64,000 bases of DNA, from contig CBDFHJ010000010.1 in assembly GCA_965247635.1 (NCBI GenBank), positions 434,001 through 498,000 on the forward strand. Reading direction: 5' to 3'. How positions within the stretch are numbered: position 1 is the stretch's first letter; each line of letters opens with the position of its first letter. Below, piece after piece: positions 25,937 to 34,332 of the stretch. The translations under genes and the position numbers were made by a program. Under the pieces are notes generated by a model that saw nothing but the letters and a program-made list of their open reading frames with translations, did no database searches and was not told the DNA's origin. The DNA is from CBDFHJ01 sp965247635 (GTDB lineage Bacteria > Chloroflexota > Dehalococcoidia > Lucifugimonadales > Australimonadaceae).

Positions 25937-25972
25937 GCCCTTTTCCAAAAGCAACAACCTGGAGTACAGTAG

Positions 25973-26030
25973 ACCTCGGTGACGAGCCCCAGGGCGCCGA
26001 AAGCGCCCAAGGCAAGGCACGGAGGTTTTT
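25973..26030 (+). promoter_or_regulatory. Structured hairpin with T-run between Rrf2 and thiF (terminator or attenuator)
   Basis: ACCTCGGTG (25973-25981) pairs with CACGGAGGT (26018-26026), GCC pairs with GGC inside, and a GGGCGC-CGAAA-GCGCCC hairpin sits at the tip. Five T follow directly. The fold can end transcription before thiF and cysM. Whether it is a simple terminator of the regulator gene or an attenuator of the sulfur operon is open. Confidence 0.6.
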
Positions 26031-26055
26031 CATTTCTGAGCCATAATCGAACATG

Positions 26056-26088
26056 GGACGTCCACGGGTAAAGCACTCGTGGACGTCC
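26056..26088. promoter_or_regulatory. Perfect 11-bp inverted repeat upstream of thiF
   Basis: GGACGTCCACG (26056-26066) is mirrored by CGTGGACGTCC (26078-26088) with an 11-bp spacer, ending 7 bp before the ribosome site of the ThiF-type gene. The inner half GGACGTCC is itself palindromic. Candidate operator or leader hairpin. Confidence 0.5.
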
Positions 26089-26105
26089 TGGGTTTGGAGG
26101 AGAGG

Positions 26106-26954
26106 ATGACAGAAGCCGCATCGAGCTTGACGCCTGAGCAGGTCAAGCGCTACAGCCGGCATATCATCATGCCGCAGATCGGCAGCGGCGGCCAACGAAA
26201 GCTGCTGGGGGCCAAGGTGTTGGTTATCGGTGCCGGCGGGCTGGGCGGGCCGGTCTCCATCTATTTGGCCCTCGCCGGCGTGGGCACCATCGGTATCGTG
26301 GACTTCGATACGGTGGACCTGAGCAACTTGCAACGGCAGCTACTGCACAATACCGAGACCGTCGGCTGGCGCAAGGTGGAGTCGGCGCGACAGACCCTGA
26401 ACCGCTATAACCCAGACGTGGAAATCGTTACCCACGAGGTGCCGATCACCTCCCATAACGCCATGGAGCTCATCGCGCCCTACGACGTGGTGGTGAACGG
26501 CGCGGACAACTTCCCGGCCCGGTACCTGGTGAACGACGCCGCCTACCTCAGCGGCAAGCCCCTGGTGGACGGCAGCATCCTCATCTTCGATGGGCAGGTG
26601 ACCACGTACGTGCCGGGTAAGGGGTGCTACCGGTGCCTTTTCCCCACCCCTCCGCCACCGGGCATGGTCCCCAACTGTGCCGAGGCGGGGGTGCTTGGCG
26701 CCCTGACGGGTATGGTGGGGAGCCTACAGGCCACGGAGGTCGTGAAGCTACTCCTGGGCATTGGAGAGCCGCTGGTGGGCCGCTTGCTGCTGGTGGACGC
26801 GCTGAACGGGGAGTTTCGGATGGTGAACACTCATCGGAACCCCGTCTGCCCGCTGTGTGGCGATAACCCCACCGTGACCGAGCTGATCGATTACGAGGTC
26901 TTCTGTGGCCTACCGCCTGCACCCGGCCCGGAGGAGGCCGAGCCCGGCCGGTAG
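26106..26954 (+). CDS. ThiF/MoeB/HesA-family sulfur-carrier adenylyltransferase
   Basis: An E1-like enzyme that adenylates the C-terminal glycine of a ubiquitin-like sulfur carrier (ThiS, MoaD or CysO type). It has 282 residues. The opening YSRHIIMPQIGSGGQRKL is diagnostic. The ATP-binding loop is VLVIGAGGLGGPVSIYLA and the Arg finger region is DLSNLQRQLLH. Two zinc-binding pairs are present, CYRC and CPLC, and a Cys lies in PNCAEAGVLG. The start at 26106 has GGAGGAGAGG in front; a longer frame from 26079 has none. It is followed 25 bp later by a cysteine synthase of the CysM type, which suggests a thiocarboxylate-dependent cysteine route. No C-terminal rhodanese domain. Confidence 0.9.
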   Translation: MTEAASSLTPEQVKRYSRHIIMPQIGSGGQRKLLGAKVLVIGAGGLGGPVSIYLALAGVGTIGIVDFDTVDLSNLQRQLLHNTETVGWRKVESARQTLNRYNPDVEIVTHEVPITSHNAMELIAPYDVVVNGADNFPARYLVNDAAYLSGKPLVDGSILIFDGQVTTYVPGKGCYRCLFPTPPPPGMVPNCAEAGVLGALTGMVGSLQATEVVKLLLGIGEPLVGRLLLVDALNGEFRMVNTHRNPVCPLCGDNPTVTELIDYEVFCGLPPAPGPEEAEPGR

Positions 26955-26979
26955 CCTCCGTCTGGCCCAGGGCGATGGT

Positions 26980-27915
26980 ATGCGCAGCGACAACCTAACC
27001 GATGCTATCGGCGACACGCCGCTTGTGGAGCTGCCCAGCTTTAGCCCCCACGGCGGGGTTCGGCTTTACGCGAAACTGGAGGGGAACAACCCAACCGGCA
27101 GCATTAAGGACCGTATCGCCAAGGCAATGATTGAGCGGGCCGAGTCGGATGGCAGCTTGACGCCCGACAAGGTCCTGCTGGAGCCGACCAGCGGCAACAC
27201 CGGCATCTCCCTGGCCATGGTTGCCCGGCGCAAAGGGTACCGCCTGCGGGTCGTGATGCCGGAGAACGTTGGTCCGGAGCGGGTGGAGCTGCTCACGGCC
27301 TACGGCGCGGAGATCGTCCATTCGCCGGGGGAGCAGGGCACCAACGGGGCCATCGCCGTGGCCCAGATCATGGTGGCGCAGGACCCGCAGTACCTCATGC
27401 TCTACCAGTACGGCAACCCAGCCAACCCGGATGCCCACTACGAGACGACCGGACCCGAGATCATTCGCGACCTGCCCGAGGTGACCCATTTCGTAGCGGG
27501 CTTGGGCACTGGCGGGACCCTTATGGGCACGGGAAGGCGGTTGAAGGAGCACAACCCAGCCGTCAAGGTGATCGCCGCGGCGCCCCAACCTGACGATAGA
27601 GTCCAGGGCCTGCGAAGCCTGGAGGAGGGGTTCGTTCCTCCTATCCTAGACCTGGCGATGCTCGACGCCCGCATCATGGTCAGCAGCGAGCAGAGCTTCG
27701 TGATGACCGCTGCCCTGCTGCGTAAGGAGGGCATTTTCGCGGGCGTGTCCTCGGGCGCCGTGCTTGCCGCCGCCCTCCGGGTCGCGCAACGTCTGGACGC
27801 TGCCCACGTGGTGTGTCTCTTTGCCGATAGCGGCTGGAAGTACCTCAGCACCGGACTGTGGACCCACGACTACTCGGAGATCGCCAAAGCCGTAGAGGGG
27901 AGGGTCCAGTGGTAA
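26980..27915 (+). CDS. cysM: Cysteine synthase of the CysM type (possibly O-phosphoserine/sulfur-carrier dependent)
   Basis: A PLP enzyme of 311 residues that replaces the side-chain oxygen of an activated serine with sulfur. The PLP lysine is in NPTGSIKDRIA, the substrate loop is PTSGNTGISLAM, and the phosphate-binding loop is GLGTGGTLMGTGRR. The C-terminal half (LRSLEEGFVPPIL, KEGIFAGVSSGAVLAAAL, DSGWKYLSTG) resembles mycobacterial CysM, including the Arg of LRS that binds O-phosphoserine there. With the adjacent ThiF-type enzyme this fits the CysO/Mec+ pathway, but neither a CysO carrier nor a Mec+ protease is in the window. The start at 26980 follows the thiF stop by 25 bp. Ordinary O-acetylserine sulfhydrylase activity remains possible. 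Confidence 0.9.
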   Translation: MRSDNLTDAIGDTPLVELPSFSPHGGVRLYAKLEGNNPTGSIKDRIAKAMIERAESDGSLTPDKVLLEPTSGNTGISLAMVARRKGYRLRVVMPENVGPERVELLTAYGAEIVHSPGEQGTNGAIAVAQIMVAQDPQYLMLYQYGNPANPDAHYETTGPEIIRDLPEVTHFVAGLGTGGTLMGTGRRLKEHNPAVKVIAAAPQPDDRVQGLRSLEEGFVPPILDLAMLDARIMVSSEQSFVMTAALLRKEGIFAGVSSGAVLAAALRVAQRLDAAHVVCLFADSGWKYLSTGLWTHDYSEIAKAVEGRVQW

Positions 27916-28676
27916 GGGAGCCCAATTTCGCTTGGGAGCGGCAGCGGACGCAACGGCCGGCGCTGACCGAACTGCAACCCCCCTGGCCCCTCAACGACGG
28001 ACCGCGCTACACGGTGCTCGTGGCGAGTTTGGACGGTACGCCGTCAGAGGAGCTGCTCCGTTCCGTGGAGCAGGAAGGGCTGGCCTACCGGATCGTCCAG
28101 GGCGATGACCTTGCCAGTGGCGCCGCGGGACCCCAGGGCGAGGTACACGCCGTGCTCTTGGACTTGACCCAAAGTGGGGTTGCCGCCCCTGGACCTGCCG
28201 CCGAGGCTGGACTTGGCCTCGACTGTCCCCGGATTGCGGTGCTGGCACATCACCAACTCGGCCAGGACATTCAGGCTCCGACCGACGACTTCATCGTCTG
28301 CCCTTGGGACCCGGGCGAGCTCGCCATGCGCATTCGGCGGCTCGCGGAGCCGCGGCCCAAACCGGCCGCCCCCGACGCCCCGGGGGTCATACGGGAGGGC
28401 GACCTGGTCATCGACACCAATCGCTACGATGTTTTCGTGGCGGGGCGGCCGGTGCTCCTCACGTTCAAGGAGTACGAGCTGCTCAAGCTGTTGGCCTCCC
28501 ATCCGAGGCGGGTGTTTACGCGGGAGGCGCTCCTGGAGCAGGTGTGGGGGTACGAGTACTTCGGCGGCACCCGGACGGTTGACGTACACGTCCGGCGGTT
28601 GCGTTCGAAGACCGACGACGCCACCCATAGCTTTATCGACACGGTATGGAACGTGGGGTACCGCTTCCGTACGTAG
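27909..28676 (+). CDS. OmpR-type response regulator with degenerate receiver domain
   Basis: A 255-residue DNA-binding protein. The C-terminal winged helix (about residues 155-255) is typical: LTFKEYELLKLLASHPRRVF, then EYFGGTRTVDVHVRRLRSK, ending VWNVGYRFR. The N-terminal receiver is poor: the Asp of VLLDLTQSG is present, but the acidic pair after strand 1 is missing and the usual Lys-Pro is replaced by Cys-Pro in DFIVCPWDP. It probably works without classical phosphorylation. The GTG at 27909 overlaps the cysM stop by 7 bp with GGGGAGGG before it, so it is translated with the sulfur operon. No histidine kinase is adjacent. Confidence 0.85.
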   Translation: MVREPNFAWERQRTQRPALTELQPPWPLNDGPRYTVLVASLDGTPSEELLRSVEQEGLAYRIVQGDDLASGAAGPQGEVHAVLLDLTQSGVAAPGPAAEAGLGLDCPRIAVLAHHQLGQDIQAPTDDFIVCPWDPGELAMRIRRLAEPRPKPAAPDAPGVIREGDLVIDTNRYDVFVAGRPVLLTFKEYELLKLLASHPRRVFTREALLEQVWGYEYFGGTRTVDVHVRRLRSKTDDATHSFIDTVWNVGYRFRT

Positions 28677-28721
28677 GCGCTAAGGCCGGGCTTCCCATCA
28701 CCTGGACTTGCTAGAACACAC

Positions 28722-28936
28722 CTAACAGGCCGCTGAAAAAGGGGAGTGCCCTCCGAAGGAGTCCGGAGTCCTTCGGACCGACTCGTCGGGACCGGGAGTC
28801 TGCGAGCCTGTCCTGAGCGAAGCCGAAGGGAAGGGGGGTCAGGTCCGATGACGTCCCTCGATAAATCGGGGGACATCATCGAGACTCTCGACTAGTCGGA
28901 GGGGATGGTCGAAAGGGTTTTCAACACCCTGCTAAG
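28722..28936 (+). repeat. Dispersed repeat R1, copy 3, with an R4 insert
   Basis: Starts GGCCGCTGAAAAAGGGGAGT and ends GGTTTTCAACACCCTGCTAAG, the same termini as the other R1 copies. The middle differs and includes the R4 unit with CATCATCGAGACTCTCGACT (28846-28900). It touches the end of the DUF1461 gene. Confidence 0.65.
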
Positions 28937-29651
28937 GCAAGCGGACGGAAGACGTTCGTTCCCCGGCCGACCGGCGCAAGCGGCGCAGGGCAACCTGCGC
29001 GGCCAAGAACAGCAGGCCCGCCTCCACCACCGTGGCTAGGCCGATGAGGAAGGTCACGTCCCGCCAGAACCCGAAGGGGAAAAGCTGAACCAGCAGGTCA
29101 GTGCGGGGGTCGAGCAGCCATAGGTCGTTTCGGAACCCGAGCCGGTGGAAGAGCGTGAACAGCGGTCCGAAGGCCACCGCGCTGACCACGCCAACGGCGA
29201 CGACCGTGGCCGCGGTCAATATCGCGCCATTGCGGGCCCACGAGGCCAGTACGTGCCAGGCCCCTCCTCGGAAACGCACCGTCGCCGCTATCACCAACAG
29301 CAAGAGGAACAGGCCCGACGCCCCCTGCACCCGCCACGTCAGGTGGAACAGGCCCTTCACGTCGGCCATATGGGCGACCTCGACCTCCGAGAAGAGGGGC
29401 CGGCGTAGGCCGTAGACCTCAGCCTCGACGTACAGGGGCTCAACCTCGGTGCCGAAGTAGGCTTGGACCTGGCTGCCCACCGTGCGGAGACCATCCGGGG
29501 AGATGCCGGTGCGCTCGCTCACGTTGTGGCGCTCGAAGAGGAAGGAGTAGAGGGAAATGCTGTTGGTGGCCAGCCGCACGTTGGTGGTGATGAGCACCAG
29601 CATGACGGCCAAAGAGGCCAGCACACCCGCCAACCGCCAGTTCAAGCTCAC
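28932..29651 (-). CDS. DUF1461 (TIGR01906) integral membrane protein
   Basis: A 239-residue membrane protein with about five hydrophobic segments: one at the N-terminus (GVLASLAVMLVLITTNVRLA), three in the middle and one near the C-terminus. The extracytoplasmic loop contains the family signature FGPLFTLFHRLGFRNDLWLL followed by DPRTDLLVQLFPFGFW. The molecular role of the family is not established here. GTG start with GGAGG upstream. It runs convergently to the response regulator gene and alone on its strand. Confidence 0.8.
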   Translation of the reverse strand: MSLNWRLAGVLASLAVMLVLITTNVRLATNSISLYSFLFERHNVSERTGISPDGLRTVGSQVQAYFGTEVEPLYVEAEVYGLRRPLFSEVEVAHMADVKGLFHLTWRVQGASGLFLLLLVIAATVRFRGGAWHVLASWARNGAILTAATVVAVGVVSAVAFGPLFTLFHRLGFRNDLWLLDPRTDLLVQLFPFGFWRDVTFLIGLATVVEAGLLFLAAQVALRRLRRSAGERTSSVRLP

Positions 29652-29823
29652 TGCTCAGCTCCTCCCAGGCCGTTACCCAAATGCTAGGCACGTCTGTGCG
29701 GTAGTGTCAAACTGAAAGCGTGGTGCCGCGGGGCTGCCGGAGTAGAATGGCGCCGGTGTTTTCGTGAGACGCCAGTGTTTTCGTGAGACGATGGAGGAGG
29801 ATGCTCCTTTAGGAGGGGAATTC

Positions 29824-30576
29824 ATGACCAATCCACCTGATACCGTTGGGCAGGAGACTCGCGAAGGCTTGGGGCAGCTCGATGCGCTCCTCGAGACCAT
29901 GCGGCGGCTGCGGGCCCCGGTGGGCGGGTGCCCCTGGGACCTGGAGCAGACCCATGCCTCGCTGCAGCATACGTTGCTTGAGGAGAGCTACGAGGCCATG
30001 GAGGCTCTGGAGACCGGCAATGTGCCCGACATGGTTGAGGAGCTTGGTGACCTGCTCATTCAGGTGGTGTTCCACGCCCAGATAGGGGCGGACAACGGCA
30101 CCTTTACCATCGGCGACGTGGCGCGTCACGCAAACGATAAGCTGGTGCGCCGGCATCCCCACGTGTTCGGCCACGAGGAGGCCGACACCCCCGAAGCGGT
30201 AAAGCTTAAGTGGGACCAAGTAAAGGCCCAGGAGCGTGAGGCCAAGGGACAGGCGGACCGTTCGCTGCTGGACGGCGTGCCGAAGACGATGCCAGCGCTG
30301 GGCTACGCCCAGGCGGTCCAAGAACGGGCCGCCCGCTCCGGCCTCGTCCGTGAGGAGGGTGGCATGGACCAGCTGGGTAGCGAGACACAAGCAATCGCTG
30401 CCCTGCCCACCCAGGAGCAGCGAGAAGCGCGACTTGGCGAGTTGCTGTTCTCATTGGTGGACGCCTCGCGGACCTGGGAGGTAGAGGCAGAGGATGCGCT
30501 TCGAGGGGCCAACCGCCGATTTTACGAGCGGTTCACCCAGGCCGAACGGGCGTCTCGAGCGCAAAGCCAGGGGTAG
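29824..30576 (+). CDS. mazG: Nucleoside triphosphate pyrophosphohydrolase MazG
   Basis: Hydrolyses (d)NTPs to monophosphates and PPi, a house-cleaning function. It has 250 residues. The first MazG domain has CPWDLEQTHASLQHTLLEES, then EELGDLLIQVVFHA, giving the EExxE...ExxD metal ligands. A second, more degenerate MazG domain lies in the C-terminal half (GELLFSLVDASRTWEVEAED). The start at 29824 is chosen for its AGGAGGGG; the frame runs upstream through a 16-bp tandem repeat (GTGTTTTCGTGAGACG twice) at about 29755-29790, which is probably leader. Confidence 0.92.
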   Translation: MTNPPDTVGQETREGLGQLDALLETMRRLRAPVGGCPWDLEQTHASLQHTLLEESYEAMEALETGNVPDMVEELGDLLIQVVFHAQIGADNGTFTIGDVARHANDKLVRRHPHVFGHEEADTPEAVKLKWDQVKAQEREAKGQADRSLLDGVPKTMPALGYAQAVQERAARSGLVREEGGMDQLGSETQAIAALPTQEQREARLGELLFSLVDASRTWEVEAEDALRGANRRFYERFTQAERASRAQSQG

Positions 30577-30724
30577 GACGCCGCTGGCGTTGGGCCGCGG
30601 GTGCCCAAACTGACAACGGAATGGGTCGAACGACCCTTGCGAGGTCGGGCGTATCGCTCCCTAGAATACGTGCAGGCCCCCATTCTACGTAGCTCGCTAT
30701 GGCGAGCGGTACGGCGCGCTCATC

Positions 30725-32542
30725 ATGGCTCTTTCCGACGATATCAAGGCCCGGCTCGACCTCGTAGACGTGGTCTCCGACTACGTGCCCGACTTGCGAA
30801 AGTCGGGACGGAACTTCACTGCCCGTTGTCCATTCCATCAGGAGAGGACGCCGTCGTTCGTCGTTTTTCCCGAGCGCCAAACGTGGCGTTGCTTCGGCGC
30901 GTGCGCCACCGGGGGCGACGTGTTTACGTTCGTGATGAAGACTGAGAACCTAGAGTTTAGCGAGGCCCTCAAGCAGCTGGCCCAACGGGCGGGGATCTCC
31001 ATCCCGGAGAGGAGGCGGCAGGAACAGACGCCCCGGAACCCGTTGCTGGCCGTGAACGATCGGGCGCTGGAGTTCTTTCGGGAGGCCTTGACCGCCGAAC
31101 GGGGCTCCATGGCCCGTGATTACTTGGGGAGGCGCGGTCTGCGCGACGATACGGTGGCCCGGTTCGGGCTTGGCTATAGTCCCAGTACTGGCGATGAGCT
31201 GCTGCGTCACATGCAGTCGGTGGGTGTTGGAACCGACCAGCTCCTCGCGGCGGGACTGGTGGTCCAGAGCGAGGATGGCACGGTCCGGGACATGTTCCGG
31301 GGCAGGCTCACCTTTGCAATCCGGGACGCCACGGGAAGCGTAGTAGGATTTGCTGGCCGCGCGCTGGACGACTCCCTGCCCAAGTACCTCAATACCCCCC
31401 AGACCGTGCTCTTCGACAAAGGGCGCTTGCTGTACGGGCTGGACCTGGCAGCGACGGACCTTGCCCAGCAGGGGCAGGCGGTGGTGGTGGAGGGGTACAC
31501 CGACGTTATCGCGGCCCACGAACACGGCTATCGGAGCGTGGTGGCTTCCATGGGGACAGCGCTAACGGAGTTCCAGGTCAGGCTGCTGAAGGAGCACGCC
31601 GACGCCTTTGTGCTGGCCCTGGACCCGGACACGGCGGGACAGGAAGCCACCCTGCGTAGCTTGAAGACCAACTGGGATGTGCTGGGACGGCAGGAGGTGA
31701 CGGGAGTCCGGCGTCGGCCAGGACCCGGCCTGTTCCAGCGGCCAGACGACCTTCAGGCGTTGCGCGTGGCGGTGCTGCCCGCCGGCCAGGACCCAGACGA
31801 CCTCATCCGCCAGTCGCCTGACCGTTGGCAGGAGCTGATTCGAGATGCCGTGTCGGTGGTGGACTACCTGTTCTCGGAGGAGGCCCGGCGCATCGATGTG
31901 ACGAGTAGCCAGGGGAAACTGGCCTTGGTCCAGGAGCTCTACCCACTGATCACCGCCATGCAGAACCCGTATGACCAGGACCGCTACCTTCAGCGGTTGG
32001 CCGACCTCGCGGGGGTCTCTCGGGACACCCTCCAGGCCAGCGTCGGCCGTCCCCGGCCCGGTACGCCTACTCGCAGGCGGGCGCAGCCGGCGGGTCCCCC
32101 GGCTTCGAGCACGCCCTTCCTCCAAGCTGAGATCGACCCGCTGGAGGAGCACGTGCTGACGTTGATGGCCCAGGACCCGCACCTGTTGGCAAGGGCGGAA
32201 GAGCTACCCCATGACCACCTGCGTCGCCATGAGAACCGCGTCTTATTGAGCGCTATCCAGGAAGCTGGTACAATGGGTATTGACAATGTCAAGAGTGCCC
32301 CTGAGCTCGGGGAGCACCTGGACCGTCTGGAAGCCCGGGAATTGCCACCCGCGGACCGCGGTCAGCGGACGGTGGACTTCGAAGCCTGCCTGCGGCGGCT
32401 GGAAGAGCGGCACCTTCGCGAGCTAAAGGCCCAGGAAGAGGCGGTGCTTGCTCAACCGGCCGGAGAGCACCCCATTCAGGATACGCAGATCACGGCGGTC
32501 AATCAGCGGCTAAAGGAGCTCTTCACCGGTGAGAGCCGGTAA
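30725..32542 (+). CDS. dnaG: DNA primase
   Basis: Synthesises RNA primers at the replication fork. It has 605 residues. The N-terminal zinc domain has CPFH and CFGAC, followed by GGDVFTFVMKTENLEF. The catalytic core has the TOPRIM motif VVVEGYTDVIAAHEHG and DPDTAGQEA. The C-terminal helicase-interaction domain covers about 440-605. The second zinc pair is spaced C-x3-C (CFGAC) rather than C-x2-C, a spacing I have seen in related phyla. It is followed 27 bp later by the primary sigma factor gene, reproducing the classic dnaG-rpoD macromolecular-synthesis arrangement without rpsU. Confidence 0.95.
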   Translation: MALSDDIKARLDLVDVVSDYVPDLRKSGRNFTARCPFHQERTPSFVVFPERQTWRCFGACATGGDVFTFVMKTENLEFSEALKQLAQRAGISIPERRRQEQTPRNPLLAVNDRALEFFREALTAERGSMARDYLGRRGLRDDTVARFGLGYSPSTGDELLRHMQSVGVGTDQLLAAGLVVQSEDGTVRDMFRGRLTFAIRDATGSVVGFAGRALDDSLPKYLNTPQTVLFDKGRLLYGLDLAATDLAQQGQAVVVEGYTDVIAAHEHGYRSVVASMGTALTEFQVRLLKEHADAFVLALDPDTAGQEATLRSLKTNWDVLGRQEVTGVRRRPGPGLFQRPDDLQALRVAVLPAGQDPDDLIRQSPDRWQELIRDAVSVVDYLFSEEARRIDVTSSQGKLALVQELYPLITAMQNPYDQDRYLQRLADLAGVSRDTLQASVGRPRPGTPTRRRAQPAGPPASSTPFLQAEIDPLEEHVLTLMAQDPHLLARAEELPHDHLRRHENRVLLSAIQEAGTMGIDNVKSAPELGEHLDRLEARELPPADRGQRTVDFEACLRRLEERHLRELKAQEEAVLAQPAGEHPIQDTQITAVNQRLKELFTGESR

Positions 32543-32569
32543 GACGCCGCAATACAGGGAGAGTGAACG

Positions 32570-34057
32570 GTGGCCCAAGACGTAAAGAAACAGGACCAGA
32601 AGCAGGAAAAGGGTACCCAAGAGGTAGCGGAGCGCCCCGTTGGTGAGCTCGTGCTCAAGCAGGACGCTGCTCCTGATACCAATGGTGAGAATGGCGCGGC
32701 GGCAAGGGCGGAGACCAAGAAACGGTCCGCCGCCACGGCTGAGCCAGCCGAGACCCCAGAGGACTTGGAGAGCTCCGAGCTCATCGACGACCCGGTCCGG
32801 ATGTACCTGCGCGAGATCGGCCGAGTGACCTTGCTGACCGCGGTGGACGAGCGCCGGCTGGCCAAGGAGATCGTGGCCAACAAGCACATAGACCGGGTCG
32901 AGGGCGAGGTGTCGACGGAGAGCGGGAGGCCGGCTAGGGCCAACAGGGTAGTCCGCAAGCTTTTGGAGCGGATCGCCGACTCTAATGAGCTCGTCGATGC
33001 CCTGGCTGATTACTTAGAGCTGAGCGCCAAGCTGACTCTATTTGAGTTGGTCAACGACGAAAAACTCCGGTCCTCCATCGACGGCGAGCTGAACCTTGAG
33101 ATGCTGGAGGCGTTGACCAACAGGTTAGGGTTGGAGGAGGGCGAGGCTGCTAAGCCTGTTATTCAACTCTCGGTGGGCAGCTCGTTGCTTCCCCCCGAGG
33201 TGGTGGAGGTGGTTGGTACGGACGTAGCCGTCCAGGACCTGAAGGAAGTACTAGACGATGCCGACGTGGGCGCGGGGCTAGAGTCTTTGGAACTGATGCT
33301 TCGGTCCCACTATGGCCAGATCAAGCGGGCGGGAAACCGCTCCCAAAAGCACCTGGCTGAGGCGAACCTCCGGCTGGTGGTGAGCGTGGCCAAGAAGTAT
33401 ATCGGCCGTGGTATGACGCTCCTAGACCTGATTCAAGAGGGCAACATCGGCCTGATCCGGGCGGTCGAGAAGTTTGACTACCGGAAGGGATATAAGTTCT
33501 CCACGTACGCCACGTGGTGGATCCGCCAGGCCATTACAAGGGCGATCGCCGATCAGGCACGGACCATCCGCATTCCCGTCCACATGGTGGAGACCATTAA
33601 CAAGCTGATGCGGGTGAGCCGCCGCCTGGTGCAGGAGTACGGGCGGGAGCCTACCACCTACGAGATTTCGGAGGGCATGGAGGTGCCCCCAGAGCGGGTC
33701 CGAGAGATCTTGAAGGTCTCCCAGGAGCCGGTATCGCTCGAGACGCCCATCGGTGAGGAGGAGGACTCCCACCTGGGCGACTTCATCGAGGACCTGAGCG
33801 CGCCTGCCCCCGCTGACGCGGCGACGTTCCAGCTGCTGCGAGAGCAGGTGGAGGAGGTGCTGGAGACCCTCAGCGAGCGGGAGCGGCGCGTGCTGCGGCT
33901 CCGGTTCGGCCTGGAGGATGGCCGTGGCCGCACGCTGGAAGAGGTGGGCCGGGACTTCGGAGTAACGCGGGAGCGTATTCGCCAGATCGAGGCCAAGGCG
34001 CTTCGAAGGCTGCGACACCCCAGCCGGTCCAAGAAGCTGCGTGACTTCTTGGAGTAA
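32570..34057 (+). CDS. sigA: RNA polymerase primary sigma factor (SigA/RpoD)
   Basis: Directs transcription of housekeeping promoters. It has 495 residues with a GTG start and GGGAGAG upstream. A charged N-terminal extension (about 70 residues) precedes region 1.2 (DDPVRMYLREIGRVTLLT). Region 2 contains DLIQEGNIGLIRAVEKFDYR and KFSTYATWWIRQAITRAI for -10 recognition. Region 4 contains GVTRERIRQIEAKALRRLRH for -35 recognition. Between 1.2 and 2 there is a helical non-conserved stretch of about 150 residues. Promoters assigned in this window with TTGAC and TATAAT-like boxes agree with such a factor. Confidence 0.96.
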   Translation: MAQDVKKQDQKQEKGTQEVAERPVGELVLKQDAAPDTNGENGAAARAETKKRSAATAEPAETPEDLESSELIDDPVRMYLREIGRVTLLTAVDERRLAKEIVANKHIDRVEGEVSTESGRPARANRVVRKLLERIADSNELVDALADYLELSAKLTLFELVNDEKLRSSIDGELNLEMLEALTNRLGLEEGEAAKPVIQLSVGSSLLPPEVVEVVGTDVAVQDLKEVLDDADVGAGLESLELMLRSHYGQIKRAGNRSQKHLAEANLRLVVSVAKKYIGRGMTLLDLIQEGNIGLIRAVEKFDYRKGYKFSTYATWWIRQAITRAIADQARTIRIPVHMVETINKLMRVSRRLVQEYGREPTTYEISEGMEVPPERVREILKVSQEPVSLETPIGEEEDSHLGDFIEDLSAPAPADAATFQLLREQVEEVLETLSERERRVLRLRFGLEDGRGRTLEEVGRDFGVTRERIRQIEAKALRRLRHPSRSKKLRDFLE

Positions 34058-34079
34058 CGAACGCTTAGAGCACACACAG

Positions 34080-34106
34080 AGAGGCCCCACTCATGGTGGG
34101 GCCTCT
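34080..34106 (+). terminator. Intrinsic terminator of dnaG-sigA
   Basis: An 11-bp stem AGAGGCCCCAC/GTGGGGCCTCT with loop TCATG, followed by TCTTTTG. It lies 23 bp after the sigA stop codon. Confidence 0.9.
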
Positions 34107-34150
34107 TCTTTTGTCTCGTTAGCGTCCCATCTCTGAAATACGCTTGCAAA

Positions 34151-34258
34151 TTGTCATTGCGAAGACCCCGATTTATCGGGGGACGAAGCAATCGGGAGGG
34201 GGATGAACCCCGCAGCCAGATTGCCACGGCCCTCCTTCGTCGGACCTCGCAATGACAA
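34151..34258. repeat. Dispersed inverted repeat R3 (TTGTCATTGCGA type)
   Basis: TTGTCATTGCGA at one end and TCGCAATGACAA at the other are exact complements. The inside contains ACGAAGCAATC and GATTGCCACGGCC-like segments. This class of 100-bp intergenic repeat is widespread in bacteria. The gap 34107-34332 holds nothing else. Confidence 0.75.
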
Positions 34259-34332
34259 TGATGGCGAACTTCGGGGACAACGCGATAGCTCGTACCCGTG
34301 AGTGCCGAAAAGTGAAGGTTTGTCCCGTCGCC

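Noticed and set aside
25973..26030. Small SRP RNA
   Set aside because: Hairpin shape and size are similar, but the conserved GGUCAGG and GGAA/GGAGCAGCC loops are missing.
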